Positions 9,297-18,656 of a DNA stretch of 64,000 nt are shown here, in pieces. The position numbers and the translations under genes were made by a program. Every line of letters starts with the position of its first letter. The stretch's first letter is position 1. The notes beneath the pieces were generated by a model. That model was not told where the DNA came from and made no database searches. It saw nothing but the letters and a program-made list of their open reading frames with translations. Source of the stretch: Actinomyces slackii (GTDB lineage: Bacteria; Actinomycetota; Actinomycetes; Actinomycetales; Actinomycetaceae); NCBI RefSeq assembly GCF_900637295.1, contig NZ_LR134363.1:1178001-1242000 (forward strand). Reading direction: 5' to 3'.

Positions 9297-10652
9297 TCAG
9301 GCGCCCGGGCCCACTGCCGCGGCGGCCGCCAGGCCCCGGGCCAGGTCGGCCAGGATGTCGTCGACATGCTCGATGCCCACGCTCAGGCGCACCGTGCCCG
9401 GGGTGATCCCGGCGGCCGCTAGCCCGGCGTCGTCGACCTGGGAGTGGGTGGTGGAGGCCGGGTGGATGACCAGGGAGCGCACATCCCCGATATTGGCCAG
9501 GTTGGACAGCAGCCCCAGGGCGTCGATGAAGGCCTCCCCGGCCTGCCTGCCCCCGGGGAGGTCGAAGGCCAGGACCGCGCCCGCCCCGCGCGGGCAGTAC
9601 TTGCGGTGCAGCTCGTAGTAGGGGCTGGAGGGCAGGCCCGAGTAGCGCACGCGCTCGACGTCGTCGCGCCCCTCCAGCCAGGTTGCCACCGCCAGGGCGT
9701 TGTCCACGTGGCGCTCCATGCGCAGGGAGAGGGTCTCGATGCCCTGGGCGATGAGGAAGGCCGAGTGCGGGGCCAGCGGGAAGCCCAGGTCGCGCTGACC
9801 CTCGGCGCGGGCCTTGAGGATGAAGGCGAGATTCGCCCCCAGGGCGCCCCCCACGCCCAGGTCCCGGGCGTAGACCAGGCCGTTGTAGGACGGGTCGGGC
9901 GTGTTGAAGCCCGGGAAGCGCTCGGGCTGGGCGGCGAAGTCGAAGCTGCCGCCGTCGACGATCACCCCGGCCACGGTGGAGCCGTGACCGCCCAGGAACT
10001 TGGTGGCCGAGGCCACCACGATGTCCGCGCCCCACTCGATGGGCCTGGTCAGGAAGGGCGAGGCCACGGTGTTGTCCACCACCAGGGGGATGCCCAGGGC
10101 GTGGGCGGCCCCGGCCACGGCCTCGATGTCCAGGATGTCGCCGCGCGGGTTGGGGATGGTCTCCCCGAAGAAGGCGATGGTGCGCTCATCGGCCTGGGCG
10201 GGCCAGGCCGCGGGGTCGGCGGGGTCGGACACGAAGCGCGTCTCGATGCCGAGCCTGGGCAGGGTGTGCGTCAGCAGGTTGGTGGTGCCCCCGTACAGGG
10301 AGGGGGAGGAGACGATGTTGCTCCCCGCCCCGCCCAGGGTCAGGAAGGTCAGGGTCTCGGCGGCCTGCCCCGAGGCGGTCAGCAGCGCTCCCACCCCGCC
10401 CTCCAGGGCGGCGATGCGCTGCTCGACGACGTCGTTGGTGGGGTTGGTCAGGCGCGTGTAGATGGGGCCCAGGTCGCTCAGGGCGAAGCGGGCGGCGGCC
10501 TGCTCGGCGGAGTCGAAGACGTAGGAGGTGGTCTGGTAGATCGGGATGGCCCGGGCGCGGGCGGTGTCCGCCTTGGGGTCGTGGCCGGCCTGGACCTGCT
10601 TGGTCTCGAAGCGCCAGTCGGCGGGGTTGGCGGGCGTGGTGGCGTCGGTCAT
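9297..10652 (-). CDS. metY: O-acetylhomoserine sulfhydrylase (aminocarboxypropyltransferase)
   Basis: A PLP enzyme converting O-acetylhomoserine plus sulfide to homocysteine. The product has 451 residues, the longer size typical of MetY among Cys/Met-metabolism PLP enzymes. The PLP lysine is about K218 in SATKFLGGHGSTVAG. Other landmarks are YTRLTNPTNDVVEQRIAALE, GGTTNLL and VDNTVASPFLTRP. The ATG follows a GAGGAG site. It is the first gene of metY-metX and is preceded by a candidate leader peptide and hairpin (10745-10826), suggesting sulfur-amino-acid control. Confidence 0.93.
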   Translation of the reverse strand: MTDATTPANPADWRFETKQVQAGHDPKADTARARAIPIYQTTSYVFDSAEQAAARFALSDLGPIYTRLTNPTNDVVEQRIAALEGGVGALLTASGQAAETLTFLTLGGAGSNIVSSPSLYGGTTNLLTHTLPRLGIETRFVSDPADPAAWPAQADERTIAFFGETIPNPRGDILDIEAVAGAAHALGIPLVVDNTVASPFLTRPIEWGADIVVASATKFLGGHGSTVAGVIVDGGSFDFAAQPERFPGFNTPDPSYNGLVYARDLGVGGALGANLAFILKARAEGQRDLGFPLAPHSAFLIAQGIETLSLRMERHVDNALAVATWLEGRDDVERVRYSGLPSSPYYELHRKYCPRGAGAVLAFDLPGGRQAGEAFIDALGLLSNLANIGDVRSLVIHPASTTHSQVDDAGLAAAGITPGTVRLSVGIEHVDDILADLARGLAAAAAVGPGA

Positions 10653-10744
10653 GGGGTGCTCCTCGGTGCGGTGGACCGGGGCGGCTGCGCGGGCGCGGAT
10701 CCTGGCGCTTCCTCGTCCGCCACCGGTGGTGGATGTGGAGAGGC

Positions 10745-10777
10745 GACGCGCACGTGGGCTGAGGCGGCGTGCGCGTC
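10745..10777 (-). promoter_or_regulatory. Candidate attenuator hairpin in the metY leader
   Basis: A perfect 10-bp inverted repeat (GACGCGCACG at 10745-10754 on the plus strand, complement at 10768-10777) with a 13-nt loop. It begins at the stop codon of the leader peptide. No U-tract follows, so control of metY translation or Rho access is as likely as termination. A further palindrome, CCACCGGTGG, is at 10720-10729. Confidence 0.4.
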
Positions 10778-10826
10778 AGCAGTGCATTCGGCGGGCGTGT
10801 GCGGCGCAGGACATGGGGCAGACCAT
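10776..10826 (-). CDS. Candidate Cys/Met-rich leader peptide upstream of metY
   Basis: The 16-codon frame reads MVCPMSCAAHARRMHC and then stops. Six of 16 residues are Cys or Met, and a Cys codon precedes the TGA. AGGGCGG lies a few bases before the ATG. It sits 124 nt upstream of metY on the same strand. Its stop codon overlaps the first arm of a 10-bp perfect stem, the geometry expected if ribosome position controls the hairpin. No homologue was checked. Confidence 0.4.
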   Translation of the reverse strand: MVCPMSCAAHARRMHC

Positions 10827-11392
10827 AGCCGCCCTGCGCGCCCGCACGCATCTTGCCGCTCACCTGCTGCTCGCCTTCCATTCGAGAGCCGCCCCTCTGC
10901 CGCGCCTCAGCCCACCGACCGCCGCGCCTCGGTCCGCCCCACCCGGAGCCCCGGGGCGGTGAAGAGGGGAGGCCCTGTGAGGCGGGGCCGAGGGCCGCCC
11001 CGCCGCCGCGCCCCGGCCCGCCCCACCTGGAGCCCCGGAGCCCCGGAGCCCCGGGGCGGTGAGGGCCCGTGGGGCGCGGTGCCATGGGCGCGGTTGCGGG
11101 CAGTGGTCGCGGGCAGTGGCTGCGGGCAGCGGTTTCGGGCGGCGGGACTGCCCGCCGTGGCCCTTCGTCCTGCGGCGGCGCCGCCTGTGTGGGATGTCAC
11201 GTCGATCACATGGTGATATCGAGATGTCCGATCGGCCTCATGCCGCGGATCTCTCGGAAACTACAGTGGTGTAAGTGATCGATGTGAATGATGTGAACAG
11301 TGTTTCCAGAATGAACCGGAGCGACTACTGTGGCGAAGGTACAAATCCGGTGCGGCCCCCGGCGCGCACCCTGAACGACGACGGAGATCCCT
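10827..11392. other. Intergenic region with GC-rich direct repeats
   Basis: No gene is supported. A module of about 40-55 bp (gccgcgcc.. ccgccccacc.. ggagcccc.. ggggcggtga) occurs at about 10920-10963 and again at 11005-11062, where GGAGCCCC is repeated three times. A 12-bp motif like GCGGGCAGTGG recurs at about 11096-11133. The last 100 bp before the NlpC gene are less GC-rich and probably hold its promoter, but no clear boxes were found. A c-di-AMP riboswitch was considered and not supported. Confidence 0.4.
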
Positions 11393-12847
11393 GTGAGCCC
11401 TACAACCCAGAAGCGATGGAGGCGCGGCCCGATCGCCGCGGCCATCCTGGCGCTGGCTTGCACCTTCCCACCTGCAGCCCATGCCGACCCCGTCAACCAG
11501 GAGGACATCGACCAGGCCAAGGCGGCCGAGTCGACCACCAGTGCCTCGATCGCCGAGCTCGAGGCGCGGCTGAGCGAGCTCAACACCAACCTGGAGGCGG
11601 CCCAGCTCAACGCCCAGATCGCCAACGAGGACTACCTCGTGGCGGCCGACGAGCTGAGCACGGCCACGGCCGATGCCAAGACGGCTCAGGACGACGCGGA
11701 CAAGGCCGCCAAGGCCACCAGCTCGGCCCGGGCGGATCTGAGCGCCGTCGTCGTTCAGACCTATCAGGAGGGCGGCAGCGCGATGAGCGCGCTGGCCCCC
11801 TACGTGACCTCCCAGACTTTGGCCGAGTTCTCCGCCGCCGAGGTCGCCAGGCTCCGCATGGGCGAGAACGCCGAGTCCCGGGTGCGGAAGGTCGAGGCCA
11901 AGCAGGCCGAGGCCGACAGCCTCAAGGCCGTCGCCGACCAGAAGGTCACCGAGAAGGAGACCGCAGCCACCCAGGCGCAGACCGCCAAGGACACCGCGGA
12001 GGCCGCCGCCAACGCGGCCCTGACCGCGGTCACCGACACGCAGACCAAGCGGCAGGCCCTTCTGAGCCAGCTCGCTACCCAGCGGGGCACCACCCTGGAG
12101 CTCGAGACCCGCCACCAGGAGCAGGTCGAGGCCGAGCGGCGGGCCCGCGAGGAGGCTGCGGCCAAGGAGGCGGCGGAGGAGGCCGCCAAGAATGCCGCGC
12201 CGGCTCCCAGCCAGGAGCCGACTCAGACTCCCAGCGAGGAGCCGACTCAGGAGCCTACACAGGAGCCGACGCAGACTCCCAGCGAGGAGCCCACGCAGGA
12301 GCCGAGCCAGGAGTCCGCCCCGGCTCCCGCTGAGCCCGAGGAGGCCCCGGCTGAGCCTGAGGAGGAGCCCGAGGAGGCCCCGGCTGAGCCCGCCGAGGAG
12401 CCCGCCGAGGAGCCCGCCGAGGAGCCCGCCCCCGCCCAGGATGTCCCCGAGCCTGAGCCCGAGGCGCCCTCCTACTCGGGGGACGCCGCGGCCACCGCCA
12501 TCGCCGCGGCCAAGAACTACATCGGCACGCCCTACGTGTGGGGCGGGGAGTCGAGCAGCGGACTGGACTGCTCGGGCCTGACGATGATGGCCTACCAGGA
12601 GGCCGGGGTGGGCCTGACGCACTCCTCGCGCGTGCAGTACGGTGAGGGGACCCATGTCCCGCTGTCCGAGGCGATCCCTGGAGACCTGGTCTTCTGGTCC
12701 TCGGACGGCAGCCAGTCGGGGATCTATCATGTGGCCATCTACCTGGGTGATGGGATGATGATCGAGGCGCCCACCTTCGGCTACACGGTCACGATCACCT
12801 CCATGCGCTACTCGGGGGCCATGCCCTACGCGGTGCGCCCCTACTGA
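11393..12847 (+). CDS. Secreted NlpC/P60 peptidoglycan endopeptidase with coiled-coil N-terminus (RipA-like)
   Basis: The product has 484 residues from a GTG with GGAG upstream. The signal peptide is basic (KRWRRG) plus hydrophobic, with cleavage near AAHADP. Residues about 35-270 are a long Ala/Glu/Lys coiled coil typical of RipA/FtsX-regulated hydrolases. A repetitive acidic Pro/Glu linker (EPTQEPTQ, AEEPAEEPAEEP) follows. The C-terminal NlpC/P60 domain has the catalytic Cys393 in LDCSGL and His446 in YHVAIYLGDG. Such enzymes cleave peptide stems of peptidoglycan, often at division septa. The gene is monocistronic, with a strong terminator downstream. Confidence 0.9.
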   Translation: MSPTTQKRWRRGPIAAAILALACTFPPAAHADPVNQEDIDQAKAAESTTSASIAELEARLSELNTNLEAAQLNAQIANEDYLVAADELSTATADAKTAQDDADKAAKATSSARADLSAVVVQTYQEGGSAMSALAPYVTSQTLAEFSAAEVARLRMGENAESRVRKVEAKQAEADSLKAVADQKVTEKETAATQAQTAKDTAEAAANAALTAVTDTQTKRQALLSQLATQRGTTLELETRHQEQVEAERRAREEAAAKEAAEEAAKNAAPAPSQEPTQTPSEEPTQEPTQEPTQTPSEEPTQEPSQESAPAPAEPEEAPAEPEEEPEEAPAEPAEEPAEEPAEEPAPAQDVPEPEPEAPSYSGDAAATAIAAAKNYIGTPYVWGGESSSGLDCSGLTMMAYQEAGVGLTHSSRVQYGEGTHVPLSEAIPGDLVFWSSDGSQSGIYHVAIYLGDGMMIEAPTFGYTVTITSMRYSGAMPYAVRPY

Positions 12848-12894
12848 GCCGGGGCCGGGCGGTCCCTGCGCCGTGAGGCCGCCCCGAGCCCATC

Positions 12895-12940
12895 GACGAC
12901 GACGGCCGGTGACCTGCTCAGGTCACCGGCCGTCGTCGTC
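12895..12940. terminator. Bidirectional terminator between convergent NlpC and ppa genes
   Basis: A perfect 21-bp stem (12895-12915 with 12920-12940) and a 4-nt loop (GCTC) lie between two convergent genes. There is no clear T-run, as is common in high-GC actinobacteria. Confidence 0.85.
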
Positions 12941-12983
12941 CTCCCGCTGATCGCGGGGCGGGCGAGGGTGCCCGGGCGGGGGA

Positions 12984-13484
12984 TCAGTGGCCCTCGCGCT
13001 GGGCGCGCTCGGCCTCGCGCTCGTAGGAGCGGCGGATCTCCTCCTCGGCCTCCTCGCGGCCCACCCAGTGGGCGCCCTCCACGGACTTGCCCGGCTCCAG
13101 GTCCTTGTAGACCTCGAAGAAGTGCTGGATCTCCAGGCGGTGGAACTCCGAGACATCCTCGATGTCCGTGCGCCAGGAGGCGCGCTGATCGGCGCTGGGC
13201 ACGCACAGGACCTTGTCGTCCCCGCCCTTCTCGTCCCGCATGCGGAACATGCCCAGGGCGCGGCACCGGATGACGCATCCGGGGAAGGTCGGCTCCTCCA
13301 GCAGCACCAGCGCGTCCAGGGGGTCGCCGTCCTCGCCCAGGGTGTCGTCGATGAACCCGTAGTCGTCCGGGTAGCGCGTAGAGGTGAAGAGCATGCGGTC
13401 CAGGCGAATGCGGCCCGTGACATGGTCGATCTCGTACTTGTTCCGGTTTCCCTTGGGGATCTCGATGGTGACGTCGAACTCCAC
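12984..13484 (-). CDS. ppa: Inorganic pyrophosphatase (family I)
   Basis: It hydrolyses pyrophosphate to phosphate and so drives biosynthetic reactions in the cytoplasm. The product has 166 residues, typical of actinobacterial soluble family I enzymes. Hallmarks are [37 protein letters not shown] (metal-binding Asp cluster) and the C-terminal [13 protein letters not shown]. The gene is divergent from dacB. The ppa-dacB-DUF2342-hpt-ftsH order is conserved in actinobacteria. Confidence 0.97.
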   Translation of the reverse strand: MEFDVTIEIPKGNRNKYEIDHVTGRIRLDRMLFTSTRYPDDYGFIDDTLGEDGDPLDALVLLEEPTFPGCVIRCRALGMFRMRDEKGGDDKVLCVPSADQRASWRTDIEDVSEFHRLEIQHFFEVYKDLEPGKSVEGAHWVGREEAEEEIRRSYEREAERAQREGH

Positions 13485-13753
13485 GGGAGCCTCCTTCGCT
13501 TGTGGGGCGGTCCGGGTGGGACCGCAGGAATGTGACCGCTCGGACCGGCGATGGGGTCGGCTTCGATCCCGACGCAGGTCCTGATAGCACTAGTGTGGCG
13601 TACGGAGGCCTTCGAGGTGGCCAACTGCGCTACCCCATGGCCCCGTTCCCGCATGCGGGCGCCCGCCCCGGTGCCGTCCCGGCCAACGCGCCTGTCGGTG
13701 CAGGTCAGGGCGACTGCCTGACAACAAGCATCCCACGTCAGTAAAGAGGAGAC

Positions 13754-15151
13754 ATGCGCAAGGCACAGATCGCCGCACTGACTGCGGCGAGCCTCCTGGT
13801 TGCCGGCGGCTACTACGGCTTGGCCGACGCTCTCGACCTGGTGCCCGGTCCCGTCACCGTGGCCCCGATGGACATCGCGGCGCAGCCCCACCCCACCATC
13901 AGCGCCCCCAGCCTCCCCCAGGCGCAGGTGGCCGGCCTGGACCCTGAGGCGCCCATGCCCTCATCGGCCGCGCTGAGCGCCATGGTCACCTCCATGGTCG
14001 CCGACCCCGCCATGGAGGGGGCCTCCGTCTCCGCCTCCGTCATCGACGTGGCCTCGGGCACCGAGCTGCTCGACCACTCCGCCGCCAGCGGCGTGACCCC
14101 GGCCTCCTCCAACAAGCTCCTGACCGCCCAGGCCTCCCTGTCCCTCATGGGGGCCGACCACACCCTGAGCACCACCACGGTGCTCCAGGGCTCGACCCTG
14201 ACCCTGGTGGGCGGGGGAGACGTCCTGCTCGCCGAGGACAAGGGCGACCCCACGGCCACGGCCGGGCGGGCGGGCCTGGGAGACCTGGCCAGGCAGAGCG
14301 CCGAGGCGCTCAAGGCCCAGGGCGTGACCAGCGTGTCGGTGAGCCTGGATGACACCCTGTTCACCGGGCCTGCCTGGAACGACGGCTGGGAGGCGGGCAA
14401 CGAGGCCTGGGTGGCCAAGATCCAGCCCATCATGGTGGACATCTCCGCCCATCACGGCCAGGGGGACTATCCCGACGACCCGGCCATGGAGGCCGCCCAG
14501 GTCTTCCGCCAGCACCTGGAGGACGCCGGCATCACGGTCAGCGGGGAGGTCTCCCGCGCCGCCGCCCCGTCGGGCGCCTCGGAGCTGGCCGCCGTCTCAT
14601 CGGCCCCGCTGGCCGACATCCTGTCCCTGTCCCTCAAGACCTCCGACAACACCATGACCGAGGTCGAGGGCCGGCTCGTGGCCGCCACCGCGGGGGAGAG
14701 CACCGACTTCCAGGGCGCCTCGCGCGCCGTGCTCGCCCAGCTGCGCAAGGACGGCTTCGACACCTCGGGGGTCACTCTCCTGGACTCCTCGGGACTGGCC
14801 AAGGGCAACAAGGTCCCCGGCCGCCTCCTGGCCCAGATCCTGGCGCGCGCCGCGGCCCCCGACGGCGGAACCGTCGGGCGCGCGCTCATCTCGGCCCTGC
14901 CCGTGGGTGCCCTGGACGGAACCCTGGACGACCGCCTCCACGAGACCCAGGCGGCCGGAACCGTGCGGGCCAAGACCGGCTCCCTGGAGCAGTCCGTGTC
15001 CCTGTCCGGCGTCGCGACCACCGCCGATGGCAGGCTGCTGGCCTTCGCCGTCGTCGTTGACGGCTTCCCCGCGGAGAACGCCTGGGGCGCCCGCGCTGCC
15101 CTGGACAACAATGTGGTGGCGCCGCTGGCGGCCTGCGGCTGCCAGGGCTGA
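13754..15151 (+). CDS. dacB: D-alanyl-D-alanine carboxypeptidase/endopeptidase (PBP4, peptidase S13)
   Basis: A penicillin-binding protein that trims D-Ala from, or cleaves cross-links in, peptidoglycan outside the membrane. The product has 465 residues with a single N-terminal signal/anchor helix (IAALTAASLLVAGGYYGLAD). Active-site motifs: S118-x-x-K121 (SSNK), SDN in LKTSDNTMTE, and KTG in VRAKTGSL. The ATG follows AAAGAGGAG. The 269-bp gap to ppa holds divergent promoters, but no box is clear. The next gene starts 12 nt downstream, probably in the same operon. Confidence 0.93.
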   Translation: MRKAQIAALTAASLLVAGGYYGLADALDLVPGPVTVAPMDIAAQPHPTISAPSLPQAQVAGLDPEAPMPSSAALSAMVTSMVADPAMEGASVSASVIDVASGTELLDHSAASGVTPASSNKLLTAQASLSLMGADHTLSTTTVLQGSTLTLVGGGDVLLAEDKGDPTATAGRAGLGDLARQSAEALKAQGVTSVSVSLDDTLFTGPAWNDGWEAGNEAWVAKIQPIMVDISAHHGQGDYPDDPAMEAAQVFRQHLEDAGITVSGEVSRAAAPSGASELAAVSSAPLADILSLSLKTSDNTMTEVEGRLVAATAGESTDFQGASRAVLAQLRKDGFDTSGVTLLDSSGLAKGNKVPGRLLAQILARAAAPDGGTVGRALISALPVGALDGTLDDRLHETQAAGTVRAKTGSLEQSVSLSGVATTADGRLLAFAVVVDGFPAENAWGARAALDNNVVAPLAACGCQG

Positions 15152-15162
15152 GCGGGGTCCGC

Positions 15163-16395
15163 ATGAGCGAGCACAGGAAGAGCAGGCAGGGGGAGTCGGC
15201 GGGGCGCGCCGCGGCGCGCGCGCCCCGGGAGCCCTGGCGCCTCGCCGCCCGGGCCGGCGCCCCCGGTGGGGAGGCCGCCGGTGAGGCGGTCGCCCTCGGT
15301 GAGGAGGGCACCGCCGCCGGGCTCATCGACTGGCAGGCCGTGGACCGGATGGCGGCGCTGGTGCCGCCGGGGCCCGTGGTCTCCCGGCAGGTGCGGGCCG
15401 GGACCGTGGCGGTCCTGAGGCGCTCGGCCCTCCAGGCCCCCGAGTGGATCGCCGAGATCACCGGCCTGCGCCGGGCGGCGGCCCAGGTCGCCTCCCACAC
15501 CGATCTGCGAGTGGTCGACCGCGCCGGGCTCATCCGCGCCTCGGCGGCCAGCCTGCGCGGCCTCATGGCGGCGGTGCCCGCGCCGCCCGCCGCGAGGCTG
15601 ACCCGCACCGCGGGCGCCGTGGAGGTGGCCGGGGCCCTGAGCCTCATCTCCACCCGGCTGCTCGGCCAGGTCCTGCCCGGCACGCACGCCCTGACGGCCG
15701 ATCCCGCCCCGGGGGGCGCCGGCGAGCCCACCCCGCGCCTGCTGCTCGTGGCGCCCAATGTGCTGGCGGTGCGCCGTCGTCTGGACCTCGACCTGCTCGA
15801 CCTGCCCACCTGGGTGGCCCTGCATGAGACCACCCACGCCATCCAGCTCGCCGCCGCGCCCTGGCTCTCGGAGTACCTCGTTGGCCAGGCGCGCGATGTG
15901 CTGCGGGCCGTGGTGCGCAGCATCGGCGGTCAGGACCAGCATCCGGCCCTGAGCCGCAGGATGGGACGCATCGGGCTGGGGGCCGTCCTGGCCGGCAAGG
16001 GGCCGGCGCTCGATGAGCTGCTCAGCGCCTCCGAGCGCGCCGGCCTGGCCTCACTCGTGGCCGCCCTGACCCTCCTGGAGGGGCACGCCGAGGCGGTGCT
16101 GGACTCCGTGGGGCCCACGCGCATCCCCTCGGTCCATCGCCTTCGCGCCGTGCTCTCGCGCACCGGCTCCGACACGCTGGGCGTGGGGCCGGGGCTCGGC
16201 GTCGGCTCACTCCTGCACCGGCTGGTGAGCCTGGACGCCAAGGAGGCCCAGTACGTCGACGGCGTCGCCTTCGCCCGCGCCGTCATCGCCCGGGCGGGCC
16301 ATGAGGGCCTCAACCGGGTGTGGGACGGGCCCGAGCTCCTGCCCGGACCCGCCGAGATCTCCCGCCCCGACCTGTGGCTGGAGCGCGTGGGCTGA
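15163..16395 (+). CDS. DUF2342 zinc-dependent metalloprotease-like protein
   Basis: The product has 410 residues and carries HETTH at 221-225 in a helix (LHETTHAIQLAAAPWL), the HExxH zinc motif of this actinobacterial family. The family was once labelled coenzyme F420 biosynthesis-associated because of gene neighbourhood. The N-terminal 40 residues are low complexity. Position between dacB and hpt is the conserved one. The substrate is unknown. Usually tilS follows this gene, but here hpt follows directly after about 195 bp. Confidence 0.85.
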   Translation: MSEHRKSRQGESAGRAAARAPREPWRLAARAGAPGGEAAGEAVALGEEGTAAGLIDWQAVDRMAALVPPGPVVSRQVRAGTVAVLRRSALQAPEWIAEITGLRRAAAQVASHTDLRVVDRAGLIRASAASLRGLMAAVPAPPAARLTRTAGAVEVAGALSLISTRLLGQVLPGTHALTADPAPGGAGEPTPRLLLVAPNVLAVRRRLDLDLLDLPTWVALHETTHAIQLAAAPWLSEYLVGQARDVLRAVVRSIGGQDQHPALSRRMGRIGLGAVLAGKGPALDELLSASERAGLASLVAALTLLEGHAEAVLDSVGPTRIPSVHRLRAVLSRTGSDTLGVGPGLGVGSLLHRLVSLDAKEAQYVDGVAFARAVIARAGHEGLNRVWDGPELLPGPAEISRPDLWLERVG

Positions 16396-16589
16396 GCGGC
16401 AGGGCGCCGGGGCGCTGGGTGCGCTGAGGGGCGCTGGGCGCGCCGAGGGGCGCAGCCGGGCCGCCGGATTCCGGGCCAAGGGGCTGCCGGGCGCGAGCAG
16501 GATGTGCCGGGCTGAGACATGGCTGTGTGGCAGGCTTGGCTGGTAGGCGGGGCATCGCCCCGATCGTGCGCCGACGGAAGGCGGAAGTG

Positions 16590-17144
16590 ATGGATGTCGC
16601 TGACATGGGGTCGGATCTGCAGCAGGTCCTCATCACCGAGGAGCAGATCGGGCGCCGGCTCGACGAGATGGCCGCCCAGATCGACGCCGACTACGCGGGG
16701 CGCGACCTCCTCCTGGTGGGAGTGCTCAAGGGGGCCGTGTACGTCATGGCCGACCTCTCGCGCCGCCTGCACCGCTCGGTCCCCATGGACTGGATGGCCG
16801 TGTCCTCCTACGGCTCGGGCACCAAGTCCTCCGGCGTGGTGCGCATCCTCAAGGACCTGGACACCGACCTGACCGGGCGCGACGTGCTCATCGTCGAGGA
16901 CATCATCGACTCGGGCCTGACCCTGTCCTGGTTGGTGGGGAACCTCGGCTCCCGGGGGCCCGCCTCTGTGGAAATCGCCACCTTACTGCGTAAGCCCGAG
17001 GCTGCGAAGGTTGACGTGGATGTGACATATGTCGGGTTCGACATCCCCACCGAGTTCGTCGTCGGCTACGGCCTGGACTATGCGGAGAAATACAGGAATC
17101 TCCCCTTCATCGGCACCCTGAGCCCGGAGGTCTACGGAGGCTGA
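16590..17144 (+). CDS. hpt: Hypoxanthine phosphoribosyltransferase
   Basis: It salvages hypoxanthine (and usually guanine) with PRPP to give IMP or GMP. The product has 184 residues from ATG 16590, chosen because GGAAG lies 5-9 nt upstream; the frame is open about 60 nt further 5' without a site. The PRPP loop is [13 protein letters not shown], with the flexible loop around [11 protein letters not shown] and the C-terminal base-recognition part [24 protein letters not shown]. It is normally next to ftsH; here they are separated by about 20.8 kb. Confidence 0.95.
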   Translation: MDVADMGSDLQQVLITEEQIGRRLDEMAAQIDADYAGRDLLLVGVLKGAVYVMADLSRRLHRSVPMDWMAVSSYGSGTKSSGVVRILKDLDTDLTGRDVLIVEDIIDSGLTLSWLVGNLGSRGPASVEIATLLRKPEAAKVDVDVTYVGFDIPTEFVVGYGLDYAEKYRNLPFIGTLSPEVYGG

Positions 17145-17161
17145 GGGGCCTCCAAAAGTGC

Positions 17162-17189
17162 TTGCATTGTCATCAGGTCACGGTATGGT
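17162..17189 (+). promoter_or_regulatory. Promoter of the LPXTG NlpC gene
   Basis: TTGCAT at 17162-17167 and TATGGT at 17184-17189 with a 16-bp spacer, close to the sigma-A consensus. CAGGAG at 17215-17220 precedes the ATG by 9 nt. Confidence 0.55.
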
Positions 17190-17229
17190 CTCTCGCGCCA
17201 ACTGATGACTACGGCAGGAGTTACTGCGC

Positions 17230-18618
17230 ATGGCTGACAACAAGCCGAACCTACGACGTGGGGCCGCGATGGCCGCCACTGCACTGCTCGCCTCCTCGCT
17301 CATCGCCCCGGCGGCGATGGCTGGACCGGCCGGGGGCCTGCCCGCCTCGCAGTCCTCTGGCAGTCGCTTCGACACCACGGCGGACATGCAGCAGGCGACC
17401 GGGCTATCGGGCACGGTGACCACCGCCGGCGACGAGTTCGCCGACGACGGCTCAGGGATGACATACACCATCTCCACCACGCAGCCCACCGGTCCAGGGG
17501 CGAATGTCGCCCTGCCGCTGGCGGACGGCTCCTGGGCGATGCCCCAGAACCTCCCCAGCGCGCCGACCACCCAGCCCAACGCCGCCGCGGCTGAGGACAT
17601 GATCGCCCGCGGGCAGACCTTCGTGGATGCCGGGACTCAGCTCGAGTGGGACGGCTCCCGCGTCTCGCCGCTGTCCGGCAAGGTCATCCACCAGGAGCAG
17701 GAGGCCCCCTACGCCGTCAGCTGCTCGACCTTCGTGGGCATGACCCTGGTGGGCTGGAACTACCAGAGCTCCACCTACACCGCGGACAAGAACTCCGTGG
17801 TGGGCTACTCCGTTGACTTCGGGCAGAACCCCGAGGGCTCCGGGCTGTGGCAGGCCAACAACCTGGCCAGCTGGTTCTACGCCAACGGCGACATGTGGTA
17901 CGACACCGAGGGCCACTACCAGCGCGGCGATGTCCTGTTCTTCTCCAGCCCGACCCCGACCGTGCGCCCCGGCACCGGCGCGGGCTCGCGCTCGACCTTC
18001 GCCAACGTCTACCACGTGGCCATCTACCTGGGTGACGGCATGCTCATGCACTCCACCGGCAAGGCCGCCGGTCAGGGCGTGCACATCTCGAAGATGGGCG
18101 AGTCCCTCAAGGCCGAACTGAGCTTCGTGGCGCGTCCGAACTGGACGGGGACCAAGAGCAGCTCCGTTGACGCCGGCGCCTCCGGGGCTCAGGCGGGTGC
18201 GCAGCCCGCCTCCGATCAGGGCGCTGCAGCCGCCTCGCAGGAGGAGCAGGGCGAGCAGGCCGCTCAGGCCGAGCAGTCGGAGCAGGCCGCCCAGGCGGCT
18301 GAGGAGCAGACGGCCGCGGAGCAGACGGCCGCGGCTCAGCAGGCCCACGCGCAGGCCAAGGCTGATGTCCCCGAGGTCAGCGCCGAGCAGGTCGAGGGCG
18401 ACGCCCCTGCCCAGGCTCAGACTCAGGCCCAGGACCAGGGGGCCAAGCCCGCCGCCCAGGCGGCCGCGGGCCAGGAGTCGCGGCTTCCCTCCACGGGCGC
18501 CTCGGTGGCCGGCATTCTGCTGGCCGTCCTCCTGGTGGGAGGCGGCGTTGGCCTCATGCTGTTCCGGCGGTTGCGGGCCCGCGGGGGCTCGAGCCCGTCG
18601 GCGAGCTCGGGCGAATGA
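17230..18618 (+). CDS. Cell-wall-anchored NlpC/P60-like protein (LPSTG sortase signal)
   Basis: The product has 462 residues. A signal peptide (AATALLASSLIAPAAMAGPA) is followed by an NlpC/P60-fold domain with candidate catalytic Cys165 (YAVSCSTFVG) and His262 (YHVAIYLGDG), the same motif as in the secreted enzyme encoded at 11.4 kb. A 100-residue Ala/Gln/Glu repeat (EQAAQAEQ, EQTAAEQTAA) spans the wall. LPSTG at 419-423, a hydrophobic helix and a basic tail (FRRLRARGG) form a sortase signal. Anchoring of a peptidoglycan hydrolase to the wall is less usual than secretion. Monocistronic. Confidence 0.88.
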   Translation: MADNKPNLRRGAAMAATALLASSLIAPAAMAGPAGGLPASQSSGSRFDTTADMQQATGLSGTVTTAGDEFADDGSGMTYTISTTQPTGPGANVALPLADGSWAMPQNLPSAPTTQPNAAAAEDMIARGQTFVDAGTQLEWDGSRVSPLSGKVIHQEQEAPYAVSCSTFVGMTLVGWNYQSSTYTADKNSVVGYSVDFGQNPEGSGLWQANNLASWFYANGDMWYDTEGHYQRGDVLFFSSPTPTVRPGTGAGSRSTFANVYHVAIYLGDGMLMHSTGKAAGQGVHISKMGESLKAELSFVARPNWTGTKSSSVDAGASGAQAGAQPASDQGAAAASQEEQGEQAAQAEQSEQAAQAAEEQTAAEQTAAAQQAHAQAKADVPEVSAEQVEGDAPAQAQTQAQDQGAKPAAQAAAGQESRLPSTGASVAGILLAVLLVGGGVGLMLFRRLRARGGSSPSASSGE

Positions 18619-18656
18619 GACAGCCAGCGCCGCCAGGGCGCTGAGTGCAGTCGAGA

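Noticed and set aside
10186..11085. Long minus-strand ORF upstream of metY
   Set aside because: Arg/Pro-rich shadow frame overlapping metY in another frame, typical of high-GC DNA.
11270..11392. Possible c-di-AMP (ydaO-type) riboswitch before the NlpC/P60 gene
   Set aside because: Such genes often carry this riboswitch, and GAACCGGAGCGA vaguely resembles it, but the paired GGGGUGAAUC-type elements are not present.
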